A stretch of DNA of 11,343 nt from Gallionella sp. (GCA_025362155.1 JANYHX010000205.1:1-11343); one strand, 5' to 3'; numbered from the stretch's first letter, positions 1 through 6,432 are shown. Made by a program: numbers and translations. Notes: generated from the sequence alone by a model not told the origin.

Positions 1-2
1 TA

Positions 3-419
3 ATCAACAGCGATGTGCTATTTCTCGAAATTGTGGTGTTGCTGGTCAATGTCGCCGTTGCGTGGCTGTTGTTGCGTGATGTCAAAAATAGCATTGACCC
101 CAGGAAGTTTTTTAATTACCAGAACGCCATTCTGTTAGGGGTGGCGATTAACCTGACGGTGATTCTGTTGTTTCCGCCGTTCCAGTTTTTCTATGCGCTC
201 AGCAGTGCGCTTCTGCCTTCCTTTCAGGGCTTCTACTTCATTTTCATGGCCGGCCCCATGCTTACTATTGTTACGCCGATCCTGTATCTGGAAGTAGTGT
301 TCGTGCTATTCAACGGCTCCGCGCTGTGGTTATTATTTAACCGTATTCAAGAGCGCGATCTTTCTTCGCTGGAAGCTGCGCACCTCATGCGCAAATTGAG
401 TGACACGCAGCACAAATAA
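3..419 (+). CDS. Partial small multi-pass membrane protein, unknown function (5' end outside window)
   Basis: The frame is open to the left edge (codons from base 3 read I-N-S-D before a GTG at 15), so the gene probably begins upstream. GTG 15 is only an internal candidate start with no visible Shine-Dalgarno. The visible ~138 residues are strongly hydrophobic. Helices can be seen near the start (LFLEIVVLLVNVAVAWLLL), around residues 40-60 (AILLGVAINLTVILLF), and in a pair rich in F, L and V near residues 75-115. The tail is short, charged and probably cytoplasmic, ending in SDTQHK. I do not recognise the family. No motif suggests a transporter or an enzyme. It is followed by 166 bases without a gene and no obvious terminator, so whether it is co-transcribed with the cytochrome gene is open. 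Confidence 0.6.
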   Translation: MNSDVLFLEIVVLLVNVAVAWLLLRDVKNSIDPRKFFNYQNAILLGVAINLTVILLFPPFQFFYALSSALLPSFQGFYFIFMAGPMLTIVTPILYLEVVFVLFNGSALWLLFNRIQERDLSSLEAAHLMRKLSDTQHK

Positions 420-518
420 ATCAGCGCCTTAAAAAAGGGCTAAAGCAATTTATCGAAGCGGATCAATAGGCGTTAACTCTACTATTCAGATGTTGGTCTT
501 TAGTTCCCCCGCAGCACA

Positions 519-546
519 TTCGTTATGGCAGGAAGATAAGTATAGA
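519..546 (+). promoter_or_regulatory. Weak sigma70-like promoter candidate for the cytochrome c gene
   Basis: TATAGA (541-546) resembles a -10 box and TTCGTT (519-524) a poor -35 box with a 16-bp spacer, ending about 40 bases before ATG 586. The -35 match is weak, so this is only a candidate. Confidence 0.25.
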
Positions 547-573
547 ATCGCAAGCAGGGGGCGAATTTTGATT

Positions 574-584
574 GGCGGAGGAAT
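574..584 (+). promoter_or_regulatory. Ribosome-binding site deciding the cytochrome c start
   Basis: GGCGGAGGAAT ends just before ATG 586. The GGAGGAA core (577-583) is a near-perfect Shine-Dalgarno, although it lies close to the ATG (2-base gap from its end). It argues for the 107-residue product over the longer frame from 490. Confidence 0.7.
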
Positions 585-585
585 T

Positions 586-909
586 ATGAAATCTATTATC
601 GTAAGTATAGCGGCAGCAGGATTGATGGTTGCAGGCAGTGCAATGGCTACCGACATGCCGGATCTGGCTAAAAAACTCGGCTGCGCCGCTTGTCACTCAA
701 TTGACAAGAAGATGGTTGGGCCAGCTTGGATGGACATTGCTAAAAAATACAAAGGTGATGCGGGAGCCGAAGCCAAGCTGATCACTAAGGTGTCCAACGG
801 AGGAGGTGGTGTGTGGGGCAAAGTACCTATGCCTGCCATCGATCCATCCGGCAAGAAGCAGGATGGCATCAAGCAATTGGTTCAATTTATTTTGTCTCTG
901 GACAAGTAG
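586..909 (+). CDS. Periplasmic class I cytochrome c (c551/c552 type)
   Basis: This encodes a small electron-transfer haem protein of 107 residues. A Sec signal peptide (MKSIIVSIAAAGLMVAGSAMA) would be cleaved after Ala21, leaving a mature protein of about 86 residues. The haem c site is CAACH at residues 33-37, with His37 as proximal ligand. Met82 in the sequence KVPMPAID is the expected distal ligand. The VGPAW segment after the haem site and the GGGGVWGKVPMP loop are typical of cytochrome c551/c552 (c8), which shuttles electrons between bc1 complex and periplasmic oxidases or reductases. ATG 586 was chosen over an upstream in-frame start at 490 because GGAGGAA lies just upstream and the signal peptide begins here. 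It is apparently a single-gene unit, closed by the terminator at 927-952. The specific redox partner cannot be told from the sequence. Confidence 0.93.
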   Translation: MKSIIVSIAAAGLMVAGSAMATDMPDLAKKLGCAACHSIDKKMVGPAWMDIAKKYKGDAGAEAKLITKVSNGGGGVWGKVPMPAIDPSGKKQDGIKQLVQFILSLDK

Positions 910-926
910 TCGAGAAATATCTTCTC

Positions 927-952
927 AAGGGCCGGCGTAAGCCGGCTTTTTT
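927..952 (+). terminator. Intrinsic terminator after the cytochrome c gene
   Basis: A perfect 6-bp GC stem, GCCGGC (931-936) and GCCGGC (941-946), encloses a GTAA tetraloop. It is extended by G-U and A-U pairs to the flanking AAGG and followed by six T residues (947-952). It lies 18 bases after the TAG stop, a textbook Rho-independent terminator. Confidence 0.92.
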
Positions 953-1161
953 GTGCACTGAATTTTGCAGAGCCTGAATTTGCATGCACGGTTCATGATG
1001 AGGCCGTCCTTGCAGAGAATAGCATGTGACCCACGCACCGGACGTCAAAGGGGACCTTTCCAGGTTTACCAGTGGATGCGATGTCCGGCACACAGCCAAA
1101 CCATCCTGCATGCATAAGAAGGTGGCGGATTTATCCTGAAGCAGCAGCTATCGGCTAGAAT
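953..1161. other. Gene-free spacer between the cytochrome c gene and gshA
   Basis: I see no convincing gene here. It holds two copies of the palindrome TGCATGCA (981-988 and 1107-1114), a small hairpin AAAGG-GGA-CCTTT near 1048-1060, and at its end a TAGAAT hexamer (1156-1161) that could be a -10 box for gshA. No good -35 box is visible. A minus-strand open frame (887-1111) runs through the terminator and has no recognisable product. Confidence 0.5.
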
Positions 1162-1188
1162 GTGGGACTCCATTATTCACAAAGCATT

Positions 1189-2484
1189 ATGGTTCCCCAC
1201 CTTACTACTGCACTCACCGGCCCCTTACATGATTTGGAGCGACGTTTTCTATCGGCCATGCCGAACATTGAACATTGGTTTCGAACTCAATGGCTGGAGC
1301 ACGCTTCGCCGTTCTATGCCTCGGTAGATTTGCGCAATAGCGGTTTCAAGTTGGCGCCGGTGGATACAAATTTATTTCCAGGCGGCTTCAATAATCTTAA
1401 TCCTGATTTTCTGCCGCTATGTGTGCAGGCAATGCACCAGGCCGTGGAGAAAATCTGCCCGGAAGCGCGCGGTGTTTTGCTGATACCGGAAAACCACACA
1501 CGCAATTTATTTTATTTGCAAAACGTGGCGCAGATCGTGACGATACTCAAGCACGCCGGCATGCGCGTGCGCATCGGCAGTTTGTTACCGGAGATTACCG
1601 CAGCCACGCCCATTCAATTACCTAACGGCAGCACGTTGGTGCTGGAGCCTTTGGTGCGGCGTGCCAACCGGTTGGGCGTGGTGGATCCCGGCTCAGCATC
1701 AGGTTTCGATCCGTGTGTGGTGTTGCTTAATAATGACCTATCGAGCGGCGTGCCCGACATTCTGAAAAATCTCGAGCAACCGATTTTTCCGCCGCTTTCT
1801 GCGGGATGGTATACGCGCCGCAAGTCGCAGCATTTCACCGCTTATGACCGGGTTGCCGGTGAGTTTGCCAAGCTGCTGGACATTGACCCGTGGCTGATCA
1901 ATCCGTATTTTGCTACCTGCGATCAAATCAATTTTCAGGAGCGCGTCGGGGAAGAATGCTTGGCCGCGCAGGTGGATGTGGTGTTGCAAAAGATACGCGG
2001 CAAATATGCCGAATATGGCGTGAAGCATGATCCTTTCGTTATCGTCAAAGCCGATGCCGGCACCTACGGCATGGGCATCATGACGGTGAAGGATGCCAGC
2101 GAAATCACCGGCCTAAACCGCAAGCAGCGCAACAAGATGGCGGTAGTGAAAGAGGGGCTGGCCGTCTCGGATGTGCTGATACAGGAAGGGGTATACACCT
2201 TCGAACAAATCAACGACGCAGTAGCCGAACCGGTGGTGTACATGATTGATCACTACGTGGTAGGTGGATTTTATCGCGTGCATACCACCCGTGGGGTAGA
2301 CGAAAATCTCAATGCAGCCGGAATGCATTTTATGCCTCTGGCGTTCGAGACCCACTGTACCTTGCCTAATCCAGATCGTGCTCCGCACGATACGCCCAAT
2401 CGTTTTTATGCCTATGGTGTGGTGGCACGATTGGCATTGCTGGCTGCTTCGCTGGAAATTGAGGCGGCTGAAAATCCCCATTAA
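1189..2484 (+). CDS. gshA: Glutamate-cysteine ligase, betaproteobacterial/iron-oxidiser GshA type
   Basis: This is predicted to catalyse the ATP-dependent joining of L-glutamate and L-cysteine to gamma-glutamylcysteine, the first step of glutathione synthesis in the cytoplasm. The 431-residue product belongs to the GshA family of PF08886, unrelated in sequence to the E. coli enzyme. Recognisable family segments are the N-terminus MVPHLTTALTGPL, DLRNSGFKLAPVDTNLFPGG around residues 46-66, and a glycine-rich, ATP-grasp-like KADAGTYGMGIM near residues 284-295. A GTG at 1162 would add nine residues. ATG 1189 is preferred because the family sequence begins there and the TAGAAT hexamer at 1156-1161 would abut the GTG. 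No strong Shine-Dalgarno precedes either start. It is the first gene of a rightward run. The expected partner gshB is not in the window, and the gene 22 bases downstream is apbE instead. Confidence 0.9.
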   Translation: MVPHLTTALTGPLHDLERRFLSAMPNIEHWFRTQWLEHASPFYASVDLRNSGFKLAPVDTNLFPGGFNNLNPDFLPLCVQAMHQAVEKICPEARGVLLIPENHTRNLFYLQNVAQIVTILKHAGMRVRIGSLLPEITAATPIQLPNGSTLVLEPLVRRANRLGVVDPGSASGFDPCVVLLNNDLSSGVPDILKNLEQPIFPPLSAGWYTRRKSQHFTAYDRVAGEFAKLLDIDPWLINPYFATCDQINFQERVGEECLAAQVDVVLQKIRGKYAEYGVKHDPFVIVKADAGTYGMGIMTVKDASEITGLNRKQRNKMAVVKEGLAVSDVLIQEGVYTFEQINDAVAEPVVYMIDHYVVGGFYRVHTTRGVDENLNAAGMHFMPLAFETHCTLPNPDRAPHDTPNRFYAYGVVARLALLAASLEIEAAENPH

Positions 2485-2506
2485 AATCCTTACTGAAAAC
2501 TCCTAG

Positions 2507-3544
2507 ATGGCCGCGCTGTTTCGTCTCTTCACTATTGTCATATTTCTGCTGCTCACGGCTTGCACAGGCAAAGAGCCGTTATATCAGGAGCAAGGCTATG
2601 TGTTCGGCACGCTGGTGGAGATCAGTATTTATGGTGAAGACGAGATTCGCGCCAAGCAAGCGGTCAAGACGGTGATGCATGAGTTCCAGCGCTTGCATGA
2701 AATGTTGCACGCCTGGCAACCGAGTGAATTGAGCGAATTGAACGCAACGTTTGCCAAGGGTGAGAGCATGGCCATTTCGGCGGAACTGGTTGCGATATTG
2801 CAAGATGCCGGGCGGCTTTCAAGGCAGTCTCAAGGCTTGTTTAATCCGGCGATTGGGGGATTGGTGCAGCTCTGGGGCTTTCACGCCGATGACTTCAAAC
2901 CTGTGCAGCCTGACGAAAAAGACATCGCACTATGGGTGGCGGCCAATCCGCAAATGAGCGACATCTCGATTGTGCACGGCAGGACGCAGAGTAAAAATAA
3001 ATTCGTGCAGCTGGATTTGGGTGGTTATGCCAAAGGCTATGCATTGGATCGCGCCGCCGGGTTGTTGCACCAGCAGGGTATTCACAATGCGCTGATCAAC
3101 ATCGGTGGCAATGTTCTGGCGCTGGGGCAACATGGCAAACGCCCTTGGCGCGTGGGCATCCAGCATCCGCGCAAGTCCGGCGCGCTGGCGACTTTGGATT
3201 TGCATGACGGCGAGGCGATCGGCACCTCCGGTGATTATCAGCGTTACTTCATGTTGGGCAGTGTACGTTACTGTCATCTGATCAATCCCCACAGCGGTTA
3301 TCCCATGCAGGGCGTGCAAGCTGTAACGATTCTCACCCACGGCACACACGCCGGAACATTATCTGATGCGGCTTCCAAGCCGTTGTTCATCGCCGGAATG
3401 CATGGCTGGCGCGCGGCTGCTACGCAAATGGGACTGACAGAGGCGATGTTAATAGACGGGCAAGGCATTATCCATCTCACAGCCGCGCTGCAGAAACGGC
3501 TAGAATTCGCCGATAAGAATATTCGCCCTGTAATCGAACCGTGA
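2507..3544 (+). CDS. apbE: FAD:protein FMN transferase, ApbE-family lipoprotein
   Basis: ApbE proteins use FAD and Mg2+ to attach FMN covalently to a Ser/Thr of periplasmic or membrane flavoproteins such as NqrB/C and RnfG. The product has 345 residues, the usual family length. The N-terminus is a lipoprotein signal peptide with lipobox LTAC, the lipidated residue being Cys19, which places the enzyme in the periplasm on the membrane. Family signatures are DLGGYAKGYALDRA near residues 168-181, INIGGNVLALG around 198-208, HLINPHSGYP around 257-266 and SDAASKPLFIAG around 285-296, where the Asp fits the metal-binding position. ATG 2507 follows gshA by 22 bases, with no clear Shine-Dalgarno. No FMN-accepting flavoprotein is encoded in this window, so its substrate lies elsewhere. 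Its place between gshA and the PTS genes is where gshB would be expected. Confidence 0.92.
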   Translation: MAALFRLFTIVIFLLLTACTGKEPLYQEQGYVFGTLVEISIYGEDEIRAKQAVKTVMHEFQRLHEMLHAWQPSELSELNATFAKGESMAISAELVAILQDAGRLSRQSQGLFNPAIGGLVQLWGFHADDFKPVQPDEKDIALWVAANPQMSDISIVHGRTQSKNKFVQLDLGGYAKGYALDRAAGLLHQQGIHNALINIGGNVLALGQHGKRPWRVGIQHPRKSGALATLDLHDGEAIGTSGDYQRYFMLGSVRYCHLINPHSGYPMQGVQAVTILTHGTHAGTLSDAASKPLFIAGMHGWRAAATQMGLTEAMLIDGQGIIHLTAALQKRLEFADKNIRPVIEP

Positions 3545-3621
3545 ATAATCCGGGGAAGAAAAGTCGCAAAGCAAAAGTGGAGCGTGCGCTGGATATGAAG
3601 CAACTTAATGGAAAAATTTAA
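3541..3621 (+). CDS. Possible 26-residue basic small ORF overlapping the apbE stop
   Basis: A GTG at 3541 overlaps the apbE stop as GTGA and opens a 26-codon frame ending at TAA 3621. The peptide (MNNPGKKSRKAKVERALDMKQLNGKI) is very lysine-rich and has no membrane segment. The four-base stop/start overlap suggests translational coupling, but so short a frame can easily arise by chance. I recognise no homologue. It may simply be the leader of the following PTS gene. Confidence 0.25.
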   Translation: MNNPGKKSRKAKVERALDMKQLNGKI

Positions 3622-3638
3622 CTGCGGGAGTAATTTAA

Positions 3639-4025
3639 TTGGCTGGGATTTTATTAGTGACGCACAACGGCCTGGGTGCCAGCTTTGTAGAATGCGTCCA
3701 TCATGTGCTGGGTGAAGTTCCGCCCAATCTTGAAGTGTTATCGATATTAGCCGGCGATGATTTACTAAAAAAATTAGCTGAAGGCCAGGCACTCATCAAA
3801 CAACTGGATACCGGTGGCGGCGTACTCATCCTGGCGGATGTATTCGGCGCTACGCCCAGTAATATCGCGCGGCAATTGTGTCATGCCGAACGGGTGATTG
3901 GGGTGGCAGGGGTAAACTTACCGATGCTGTTGCGCGTGGTTTGCAGTCCAGCGAAGACCTTGCCGGAGCTGGCGAGGATCGCCGTCGAAGGTGGACGTGA
4001 ATGCATTGTTCAGATGGCAAGCTAA
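3639..4025 (+). CDS. PTS IIA component, mannose (EIIA-Man) family
   Basis: This is a cytoplasmic phosphocarrier that takes phosphate from HPr. The 128-residue product is a single EIIA-Man domain. His9 in ILLVTHNGLG is the phosphorylated histidine, and ADVFGATPSNIARQL (about residues 66-80) is the family's conserved D-x-F-G-x-T-P-S-N segment. The start is a TTG at 3639, supported by GGGAG at 3626-3630 eight bases upstream and by correct placement of the histidine; no ATG or GTG fits. The gene ends one base before the ptsH ATG. No IIB, IIC or IID gene accompanies it, so it is likely regulatory rather than sugar-transporting, as in other proteobacteria with a stand-alone IIA-Man/HPr/EI set. What it regulates cannot be seen here. 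Confidence 0.9.
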   Translation: MAGILLVTHNGLGASFVECVHHVLGEVPPNLEVLSILAGDDLLKKLAEGQALIKQLDTGGGVLILADVFGATPSNIARQLCHAERVIGVAGVNLPMLLRVVCSPAKTLPELARIAVEGGRECIVQMAS

Positions 4026-4026
4026 G

Positions 4027-4296
4027 ATGTTGCAACAAGAGGTACAAATCATCAACAAGCTCGGCCTGCATGCGCGCGCTTCGGCCAAGCTGACACAACT
4101 TGCTTCCAGCTTCAAATGCGAGGTGATGCTGTCGCGCAACAATCGCCGCGTGAACGCCAAAAGCATCATGGGGGTGATGATGCTGGCCGCTGCCAAAGGC
4201 TCCACCATCAACATTGAAACCAATGGCGAAAATGAAGCTGAAGCGATTCAGGCATTAGTGAAATTGATTAATGATTACTTCGGAGAGGGCGAATGA
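4027..4296 (+). CDS. ptsH: HPr phosphocarrier protein
   Basis: HPr relays phosphate from enzyme I to IIA domains. The 89-residue product has the active-site histidine exactly at His15 (NKLGLHARAS), followed by Arg17. Ser46 (NAKSIMGVM) is at the position of the HPr kinase site, so serine regulation is possible, although no hprK is in the window. ATG 4027 is used rather than the upstream in-frame start at 3991, because it gives canonical HPr numbering and lies one base after the IIA stop. The terminal codons (GEGE then TGA) contain GGAGAGG at 4282-4288. That sequence would serve as ribosome-binding site for a gene starting at ATG 4293, which in an uninterrupted operon would be ptsI. Confidence 0.95.
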   Translation: MLQQEVQIINKLGLHARASAKLTQLASSFKCEVMLSRNNRRVNAKSIMGVMMLAAAKGSTINIETNGENEAEAIQALVKLINDYFGEGE

Positions 4297-4616
4297 TTTC
4301 CCCAAATAACCTACTGCGCCGCCAAGCTGATGGAACTACTGATATGACTACTAGCCATCTGATTAACCCAGCAAAAGACGCTGGGCAAGTCATTGGTTAT
4401 AGCCATCCCACTAGGTCGCCAAAAAACGGCAACCAAGTGGCTGGTTATGCGGCGTCGCGTGCTCGTTCACTCCTCGCCTATCCATTTGATATGTCTCGTC
4501 GCTCACTGATGAAACAACTAGCCATTCGACTAAGCCAGCAAACTGGCAAGTCGCTGGTTATGTGCGACTCCCTGCATCTTGGCTTGCTCGCGACGGTTAT
4601 TTGGGGAAATCAATGA
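4293..4616 (+). CDS. Open frame spanning the inserted element, doubtful 107-residue product
   Basis: An ATG at 4293 overlaps the ptsH stop (ATGA), and the frame closes with a TGA overlapping the ptsI ATG at 4613. It uses the GGAGAGG at the end of ptsH as ribosome-binding site. The predicted product is polar and basic, with no recognised domain, signal peptide or clear membrane segment. It is encoded entirely by the inverted-repeat element. Its main role, if translated, may be to carry ribosomes through the element to ptsI and so preserve coupling and protect against polarity. I regard a functional protein as unlikely. Confidence 0.3.
   Translation: MISPNNLLRRQADGTTDMTTSHLINPAKDAGQVIGYSHPTRSPKNGNQVAGYAASRARSLLAYPFDMSRRSLMKQLAIRLSQQTGKSLVMCDSLHLGLLATVIWGNQ
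4294..4311. repeat. Left 18-bp terminal inverted repeat of the element
   Basis: TGATTTCCCCAAATAACC is an exact reverse complement of 4595-4612. Its first three bases are the ptsH stop codon. Beyond 18 bp the arms retain only patchy similarity (a shared GCCAAG-TG core). Confidence 0.9.
4338..4400 (+). repeat. Internal imperfect direct repeat, copy 1
   Basis: It begins ACTGAT, then six variable bases, ACTAGCCAT, a CCAGCAAA core, CAAGTC and ends in GGTTAT. It matches copy 2 at 4505-4561 with substitutions and a small indel. CCCAGC (4367-4372) and GCTGGG (4380-4385) form a hairpin with a 7-base loop. A shorter related unit lies at 4410-4448 (ACTAGG ... CAAGTGGCTGGTTAT). Confidence 0.6.
4505..4561 (+). 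repeat. Internal imperfect direct repeat, copy 2
   Basis: This is the partner of 4338-4400, with the same order ACTGAT, ACTAGCCAT, CCAGCAAA, AAGTC, GGTTAT. Its hairpin is GCCAG (4534-4538), loop CAAA, CTGGC (4543-4547). The stem sequence differs from copy 1 but pairing is kept on both sides. Relative to the open frame across the element, this copy is in a different reading frame from copy 1, so the repeat is a DNA-level feature. Confidence 0.6.
4595..4612. repeat. Right 18-bp terminal inverted repeat, doubling as the ptsI ribosome-binding site
   Basis: GGTTATTTGGGGAAATCA is an exact reverse complement of 4294-4311. Its GGGGA (4603-4607) lies five bases before ATG 4613, so the element end now appears to provide the Shine-Dalgarno sequence of ptsI. 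Confidence 0.88.
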
Positions 4617-6337
4617 GTTTTACGCTGCACGGCATCTCGGTCTCCAGCGGCATCGCCATCGGCCATGCGCATTTGATTTCGCATACTTCGCTGGAAGTGG
4701 CGCATTACATGCTGCCCAAGCAATTTATCGCTGAAGAAATCGCGCGCTTCGAGGCCGCGTTGCTGGCAACGCGCGATGAATTTACCAGCCTGCGCAGCAA
4801 TCGCCCAACTCATGCCGCAGCCGAGTTCGATGCCTTTCTCGAATTGCACCAGATGATCCTGGATGATCCACTGTTGAGCGTGGCGCCCCGCGAGATGATT
4901 GCTAACGAGCAATGCAATGCAGAGTGGGCGCTCAAGACCCAGACCGAAACTCTGGTAGCGCAGTTTGATGAATTTGAAGATGCCTATTTACGCGAGCGCA
5001 AGACTGATGTGACTCAAGTGGCCGAACGCTTGCTCAAGAAGTTGCTCGGACAGCCCGGCCATCATCCGTTGTCGGCACGCCACGATGTCGAAATGATACT
5101 GGTAGCGCATGACTTGAGCCCCGCCGATTTGATCCAGTTCAAGCCGCATCAATATGCAGCTTTCATCACCGATGTAGGCGGCGCAACCTCGCACACCGCG
5201 ATTGTCGCGCGCAGCTTGAACACGCCGTGCGTGGTGGGTTTGCATCATGCGCGCGAATTAATCCGTGAAGATGATGTGCTGATTCTGGATGGTGATCAGG
5301 GCGTGCTGATCGTTAATCCGGACAAGCCGATCCTGGCTGAATATAAGCTGCGCCAAAGCGCGTGGGAATTGGAGCGCAAGAAACTCAAGCGCCTCCGTAC
5401 AGCACGCGCCAACACTCTGGATGGTGCCCTCATTGAGTTGCATGCCAACATTGAGAAGCCGGAGGATATTGCCGAAGTGAAAGAAAATGGCGCGACCGGG
5501 ATTGGTTTGTTTCGCAGCGAATTCCTATTCCTCAACCGTGATAGCTTGCCCAATGAGGAAGAACAATTCGAAGCGTACCGCACGGTCGCTGTCGGCATGG
5601 AGGGCCAGCCTGTCACCATACGCACATTCGATCTGGGCGCAGACAAGCAAATCAAAGGCGTGGAGCGTGTGGCCAATAATCCTGCGCTGGGATTGCGGGC
5701 AATCCGCTTATGCCTGGCCGAGCCGCAATTATTCCGCACGCAGTTACGCGCCCTGCTGCGTGCCACGCATTACGGCAATGTCAAAATATTGATCCCGATG
5801 TTATCCAGTGTTTCCGAGCTCAACCAGACTTTGCAATTCATCGCCGCGACCAAGCAAAATCTGGATGAGGAGGGCATTCCGTATGATCGCGAGGTGAAAA
5901 TCGGCGGCATGATCGAGATACCCGCAGCGGCTTTGGCGCTTAAGGTGTTCGCCAAAAAATTGGACTTTCTGTCTATCGGCACCAATGACTTGATTCAATA
6001 TACCTTGGCGATAGACCGCACCGATGAAGAAGTCGCACACCTCTACGATCCGCTGCATCCGGCAGTGTTGCACCTGCTGTCGCATATCATAGGAACAGCC
6101 AATAAACTTGGTGTGCCGATTTCCGTGTGCGGGGAAATGGCCGGGGAATTGGCTTATACACGCCTGTTGCTGGGGTTTGGTTTGCGCGAGTTTTCGATGT
6201 TTTCCGCGCAAGTGCCCAACATCAAGCAGCGTGTGTTAACCACCAATCTGCCGAAAATTGTCCTGCTTACACAAAGAATAAGACGCGCTGATGACCCAAT
6301 GAAAATTCGCGAGTTGCTGGAACGGCTTAACGCTTAA
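4613..6337 (+). CDS. ptsI: Phosphoenolpyruvate-protein phosphotransferase, enzyme I of the PTS
   Basis: Enzyme I autophosphorylates from phosphoenolpyruvate and passes the phosphate to HPr, starting the PTS relay in the cytoplasm. The 574-residue product matches the family's usual length. The phosphohistidine is His194 in GGATSHTAIVARS. The C-terminal PEP-binding barrel carries GATGIGLFRSEFLFLNR, SIGTNDLIQYTLAIDR and the catalytic Cys506 in SVCGEMAGE. ATG 4613 is chosen because family similarity starts at SFTLHGISVSSGIAIG and GGGGA lies five bases upstream; an in-frame start at 4562 would lie inside the inserted element. It is the last gene of the run from gshA, and no clear terminator follows. 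The last ~100 bases have a decayed second copy at 10842-10951. Confidence 0.96.
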   Translation: MSFTLHGISVSSGIAIGHAHLISHTSLEVAHYMLPKQFIAEEIARFEAALLATRDEFTSLRSNRPTHAAAEFDAFLELHQMILDDPLLSVAPREMIANEQCNAEWALKTQTETLVAQFDEFEDAYLRERKTDVTQVAERLLKKLLGQPGHHPLSARHDVEMILVAHDLSPADLIQFKPHQYAAFITDVGGATSHTAIVARSLNTPCVVGLHHARELIREDDVLILDGDQGVLIVNPDKPILAEYKLRQSAWELERKKLKRLRTARANTLDGALIELHANIEKPEDIAEVKENGATGIGLFRSEFLFLNRDSLPNEEEQFEAYRTVAVGMEGQPVTIRTFDLGADKQIKGVERVANNPALGLRAIRLCLAEPQLFRTQLRALLRATHYGNVKILIPMLSSVSELNQTLQFIAATKQNLDEEGIPYDREVKIGGMIEIPAAALALKVFAKKLDFLSIGTNDLIQYTLAIDRTDEEVAHLYDPLHPAVLHLLSHIIGTANKLGVPISVCGEMAGELAYTRLLLGFGLREFSMFSAQVPNIKQRVLTTNLPKIVLLTQRIRRADDPMKIRELLERLNA

Positions 6338-6432
6338 GCTGAAGTGATTTTGCCTGCGTAATGAGGTTATGCCTCTGCTCGCTCATGGCGGTTGCTAATT
6401 CTCCCCTAACTTTCGATTGCTATCTTCACAAC

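Larger units (their letters stand above)
4292..4614. mobile_element. MITE-like element inserted between ptsH and ptsI
   Basis: TGATTTCCCCAAATAACC (4294-4311) and GGTTATTTGGGGAAATCA (4595-4612) are perfect 18-bp inverted repeats bounding about 320 bp. The bases AAT, extendable to AATGA where they overlap the arms, occur at both outer ends (4292-4296 and 4612-4616) and may be a target duplication. Deleting the 320 bp between the two AATGA copies leaves the HPr sequence and its stop unchanged and places ATG of ptsI in an ATGA overlap behind GGAGAGG. That restoration is the strongest evidence for an insertion. The element encodes no transposase, so it would be non-autonomous. It contains diverged internal direct repeats. 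The exact ends and the family are uncertain. Confidence 0.75.

Noticed and set aside
420..460. Terminator after the first membrane protein gene
   Set aside because: The sequence GCGCCTTAAAAAAGGGCT gives only a weak stem with the A run in the loop and no downstream T tract.
887..1111. Minus-strand frame of 74 codons in the cytochrome-gshA spacer
   Set aside because: It runs through the intrinsic terminator and the end of the cytochrome gene, has no Shine-Dalgarno, and gives no recognisable protein.
1162..1188. GTG 1162 as start of gshA
   Set aside because: The nine added residues do not look like family sequence and the GTG abuts a possible -10 box (TAGAAT). ATG 1189 matches the usual N-terminus.
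3298..3792. Minus-strand frame of 164 codons opposite apbE and the IIA gene
   Set aside because: It is antisense to two clearly conserved genes, and the product has no family features; it is a shadow frame.
4338..4561. Repeats inside the ptsH-ptsI element as a CRISPR array or integron attC sites
   Set aside because: There are only two to three diverged units of unequal length with no uniform spacers, and the GTTRRRY/RYYYAAC core of attC is not present. No cas or integrase gene is nearby.
5296..5766. Minus-strand frame of 156 codons opposite ptsI
   Set aside because: It lies wholly within the conserved ptsI barrel region, and its arginine/serine-rich product is typical of an antisense shadow.
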